This document shows, in pieces, positions 61,815-64,000 of a stretch of 64,000 nucleotides of DNA. A program made the translations under genes and the position numbers. The DNA comes from Prolixibacteraceae bacterium UBA6029 (GTDB taxonomy: Bacteria; Bacteroidota; Bacteroidia; Bacteroidales; Prolixibacteraceae), in contig DIZL01000058.1 of assembly GCA_002429385.1 (NCBI GenBank), positions 183,613 through 247,612 on the forward strand, given 5' to 3'. The notes below the pieces were generated by a model. The model was not told where the DNA came from. It made no database searches and was given only the letters and a program-made list of their open reading frames with translations. Every line of letters starts with the position of its first letter. The stretch's first letter is position 1.

Positions 61815-62885
61815 TTACTCGGGACCGGTAATTTCGTGGCTCAGGCAATGCAATGTTCCCAGGCCCCAAACCAAATCGACAGCATTGATCCCGATTACAT
61901 CCCGTCCGGGAAATAAATCAGTCAATATCCCTAGTGCTTTATAATCGTTTTTATCGTTAAAGGTGGGCATCAAAATACAGTCGTTGGTTATCAGGAAATT
62001 TACATAGCTGGCAGGTAATCTTAAGTCTTCAAAATCAAGTCGTGCGGGCATGGGCATTGTTACCACATTCAGTTTATCTCCATTTTCAAGATGAGCATTC
62101 TTCAGGATTTCAAGGTTAACTTCCAGTTTGTGATGGTTGGGATCACTCGTATCTTTCTCCTGAACAGCAAGAACAGTATTCCGATTGATGAATCGGCAAA
62201 TATCATCGACATGTCCATGTGTATCGTCCCCATCAATACCATTGCCAAGCCATATGGTGTTGGTGACCCCCAGGTATTCACGGAATACGTTTTCATAATC
62301 TTCTTTCCTGAAGCCTTGATTACGTATCTGAACGATTGGATCCATCAGGCATTCTTCAGTAGTAATCAGTGTTCCAAGGCCATTGACATCAATGGAACCG
62401 CCTTCCAATACCACTAGCTTATTGTTGTAAATGGCTTGTGTAATAGGAATACCCAGATGATTGGCTACTACTTCCGGAATTCCCTGATCCTTCTTGTGGT
62501 TCTTGTATTTGGCCCAACCGGTAAATCCAAACTGAATGGCTTCGAGGCCACCATCGGAAGTTTTAACTATGGCTGGCCCTGAATCGCGCATCCAGTTACG
62601 GTTAGTATCTTTGATGATGTAATTGACACGGGTAGAATCAACATGTGCCTGTTCGAGCATTATTGAAACCTTTTCGCGCAGTTCGTCTGACTTTACCACC
62701 AATATCACAGATTCGAAAGAGGTAATTTTTTTGATTATCTCTACAAATGCCCATTTGATGGCATGATACTTCCCTGGCCAGTCGCGACCTTCAGATGGAA
62801 ATGATAACAGGGTAGCCTGATGTTTCTCCCATTCAGCCGGGAACCGCCGGGATATAGTATTCATAAGATTTCCAGTAATTCTCAT
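61815..62885 (-). CDS. aguA: Agmatine deiminase
   Basis: The 356-residue product has W-M-R-D-S-G-P, D-D-T-H-G-H-V-D-D (H225) and the catalytic C347 in L-G-T-L-H-C-L-S-H-E, the guanidine-modifying-enzyme fold of AguA. It converts agmatine to N-carbamoylputrescine and ammonia. It starts eight bases after aguB, which uses its product. A later ATG at 62864 is possible. The stop codon lies in a short CCCGAT-type palindrome (61808-61826). Confidence 0.93.
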   Translation of the reverse strand: MRITGNLMNTISRRFPAEWEKHQATLLSFPSEGRDWPGKYHAIKWAFVEIIKKITSFESVILVVKSDELREKVSIMLEQAHVDSTRVNYIIKDTNRNWMRDSGPAIVKTSDGGLEAIQFGFTGWAKYKNHKKDQGIPEVVANHLGIPITQAIYNNKLVVLEGGSIDVNGLGTLITTEECLMDPIVQIRNQGFRKEDYENVFREYLGVTNTIWLGNGIDGDDTHGHVDDICRFINRNTVLAVQEKDTSDPNHHKLEVNLEILKNAHLENGDKLNVVTMPMPARLDFEDLRLPASYVNFLITNDCILMPTFNDKNDYKALGILTDLFPGRDVIGINAVDLVWGLGTLHCLSHEITGPE

Positions 62886-62893
62886 TTCAATAT

Positions 62894-63781
62894 CTAATCA
62901 ATGAACCGCCTGGTAATATCTCCATAGGCATCAATTCTTCGGTCGCGGAGGAAAGGCCAGTTGCGGCGAACATCTTCCATAAGAGCCAGATCAACTTCTG
63001 CCATGACGATTTCTTCCTTGCCGTGCGAGGCCTGAGCAAGAATTTCGCCTAGCGGACCGGCGATAAATGAAGCTCCCCAGAATTCAATTCCTGCCGATGT
63101 CTCAACTGGTTTTTCGAAACCAACACGGTTGCAGGCAGCTACAAATATACCGTTTGCCACAGCATGTCCGCGTTGTACAATTTGCCAGGCGTCATATTGT
63201 TTCTGGCCGTATTGTTCCTTTTCCGCAGGATGCCAGCCAATAGCAGTAGGGTAGAAGAGCACTTCGGCTCCTTGTAATGCTGTAATCCGTGCTCCTTCCG
63301 GATACCACTGATCCCAGCAAATCAAAGTCCCTATTTTCCCAATCTGGGTATCGAAGGCTTTGAATCCAAGATCGCCTGGAGTAAAGTAGAATTTTTCGTA
63401 GTACGACGGATCATCCGGAATGTGCATTTTACGGTAAAGACCTGCTTCTGATCCGTCGGAATCAATAATATAGGCTGAGTTATGATACAATCCTGATGCG
63501 CGTCGTTCGAAGAAGGGGACGATCAAAACGACATTCAATTCTTTTGCCAGGGAGCTGAATGCCTGGTACGAATCGTTATGCAAGGGCTCTGCCAAATCGA
63601 AATAATCATGATTTTCGCTCTGGCAAAAGTAGAATGAACTGTATAATTCGGGCAGACAAATCACGTTTGCTCCCTCTTTAGCAGCTTTACGAATCCATAG
63701 CAGACATTTTTTCAGGTTCACTGCAGGAGTTCCATCCAGTGAAATTTGAGTCAATGCAATATTGTAGTTTTTGTTTTTCAT
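62894..63781 (-). CDS. aguB: N-carbamoylputrescine amidohydrolase
   Basis: The 295-residue nitrilase-family enzyme has the E-K-C triad: E45 in L-P-E-L-Y, K118 in Y-R-K-M-H-I-P-D-D and C155 in I-C-W-D-Q-W-Y-P-E. The D-Q-W-Y-P-E-G-A-R and G-W-H-P-A-E-K segments are typical of AguB. It releases putrescine from N-carbamoylputrescine, completing polyamine synthesis with aguA in the same operon. A -7 box lies 22 bases upstream. Confidence 0.95.
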   Translation of the reverse strand: MKNKNYNIALTQISLDGTPAVNLKKCLLWIRKAAKEGANVICLPELYSSFYFCQSENHDYFDLAEPLHNDSYQAFSSLAKELNVVLIVPFFERRASGLYHNSAYIIDSDGSEAGLYRKMHIPDDPSYYEKFYFTPGDLGFKAFDTQIGKIGTLICWDQWYPEGARITALQGAEVLFYPTAIGWHPAEKEQYGQKQYDAWQIVQRGHAVANGIFVAACNRVGFEKPVETSAGIEFWGASFIAGPLGEILAQASHGKEEIVMAEVDLALMEDVRRNWPFLRDRRIDAYGDITRRFID

Positions 63782-63802
63782 TTTATTCAGACTAGACTAA
63801 GA

Positions 63803-63810
63803 CAAAAGTA
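63803..63810 (-). promoter_or_regulatory. -7 element of the aguB-aguA operon
   Basis: Minus strand TACTTTTG, exact TAnnTTTG match, giving a leader of about 15 nt before the aguB ATG at 63781. Confidence 0.55.
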
Positions 63811-64000
63811 TATAATATTTAGAAATTCTTTATCCTTATTATTTTATGATACAGGGAAATCGCTTTTAACTTTTTAGGAATTTTTCTCAATAACTATCAA
63901 CATACTTAATTCAATATCGTTTAGTTAAGAAAGTATATTAGTTAAAATCGTCATTGCGAGTCCCCACCCAATTTTTTTGGGCACAATGTGAATATGACAG

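Noticed and set aside
61880..61915. Another CCCGAT/CGGG palindrome-like segment within aguA
   Set aside because: It encodes the conserved F-P-G-R-D-V-I-G-I-N segment of agmatine deiminases, so the similarity to the REP-like core is explained by protein constraint.
1..64000. CRISPR arrays or IS elements
   Set aside because: No regularly spaced identical repeats of 24-40 bp with unique spacers and no transposase reading frame were seen; the repeats found are coding, tandem or dyad elements.

Overview
The window looks like a chromosomal segment of a Bacteroidota bacterium, most likely a free-living, polysaccharide-degrading member of the Bacteroidales/Marinilabiliales type. The grounds are Bacteroidetes-type promoters (TAnnTTTG at about -7), few Shine-Dalgarno sequences, Bacteroidetes-flavoured families (SDR-type fructuronate reductase, UxaE, PdxB, kinase-RapZ fusion, DUF6155) and many short dyad repeats between genes.

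Region 1 (1-10.6 kb) is the right end of a prophage: a repetitive tail fibre ending in an S74 chaperone domain, a large FN3-repeat protein with a signal peptide, two structural-looking proteins, a lysis cassette (small membrane protein, M15 endolysin, basic membrane protein) and a set of small accessory genes including a DUF6573 protein. It abuts tRNA-Leu(GAG), the probable integration site; the integrase and left end lie outside the window. Beside the tRNA (10.81-11.35 kb, minus strand) is an ORF-free interval rich in UUCG, CUUG and GNRA hairpins, with its own promoter and terminator: a candidate structured non-coding RNA of about 540 nt.

Region 2 (11.6-29.2 kb) holds housekeeping and accessory genes: MntH-type metal transporter with a double-thioredoxin protein, DEAD-box helicase, YebC, DUF6155, a secreted beta-propeller/phosphoesterase, a KilA-N protein, a secreted GH9 glucanase, the last two steps of histidine degradation (HutI, FtcD), an ABM monooxygenase and a DUF169 protein.

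Region 3 (29.8-45.8 kb) is a divergent hexuronate locus built around a LacI regulator. Rightward: tagaturonate/fructuronate epimerase UxaE, uronate isomerase UxaC, KDG kinase, KDPG aldolase, hexuronate transporter. Leftward: LacI, fructuronate-reductase-like SDR, a second PfkB kinase, a broken four-helix-bundle gene, a LarA-family nickel epimerase homologue, a Gfo/Idh oxidoreductase, PdxB and 6-phosphogluconate dehydrogenase. No mannonate dehydratase (UxuA) is present, which raises the possibility that mannonate is epimerised to gluconate and leaves through Gnd. The control region carries two matching 14-bp operators, recognisable promoters, and a repeated palindrome forming a hairpin just before the uxaE start. 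A periplasmic SMP-30 lactonase ends the locus.

Region 4 (45.9-64 kb) contains a DUF2490 protein, a DUF2339 membrane protein, a cytochrome c / Fe-S / NrfD electron-transfer module without a catalytic subunit, a TonB-receptor remnant, a 42-residue Cys-rich protein following a kinase-RapZ fusion, a 1859-residue TPR protein with 27 repeats plus a free-standing copy of its N-terminal domain, an amino-acid permease, and an agmatine-to-putrescine operon (aguB-aguA). REP-like palindromes with a CCCGAT/ATCGGG core occur both between genes and inside two coding sequences.
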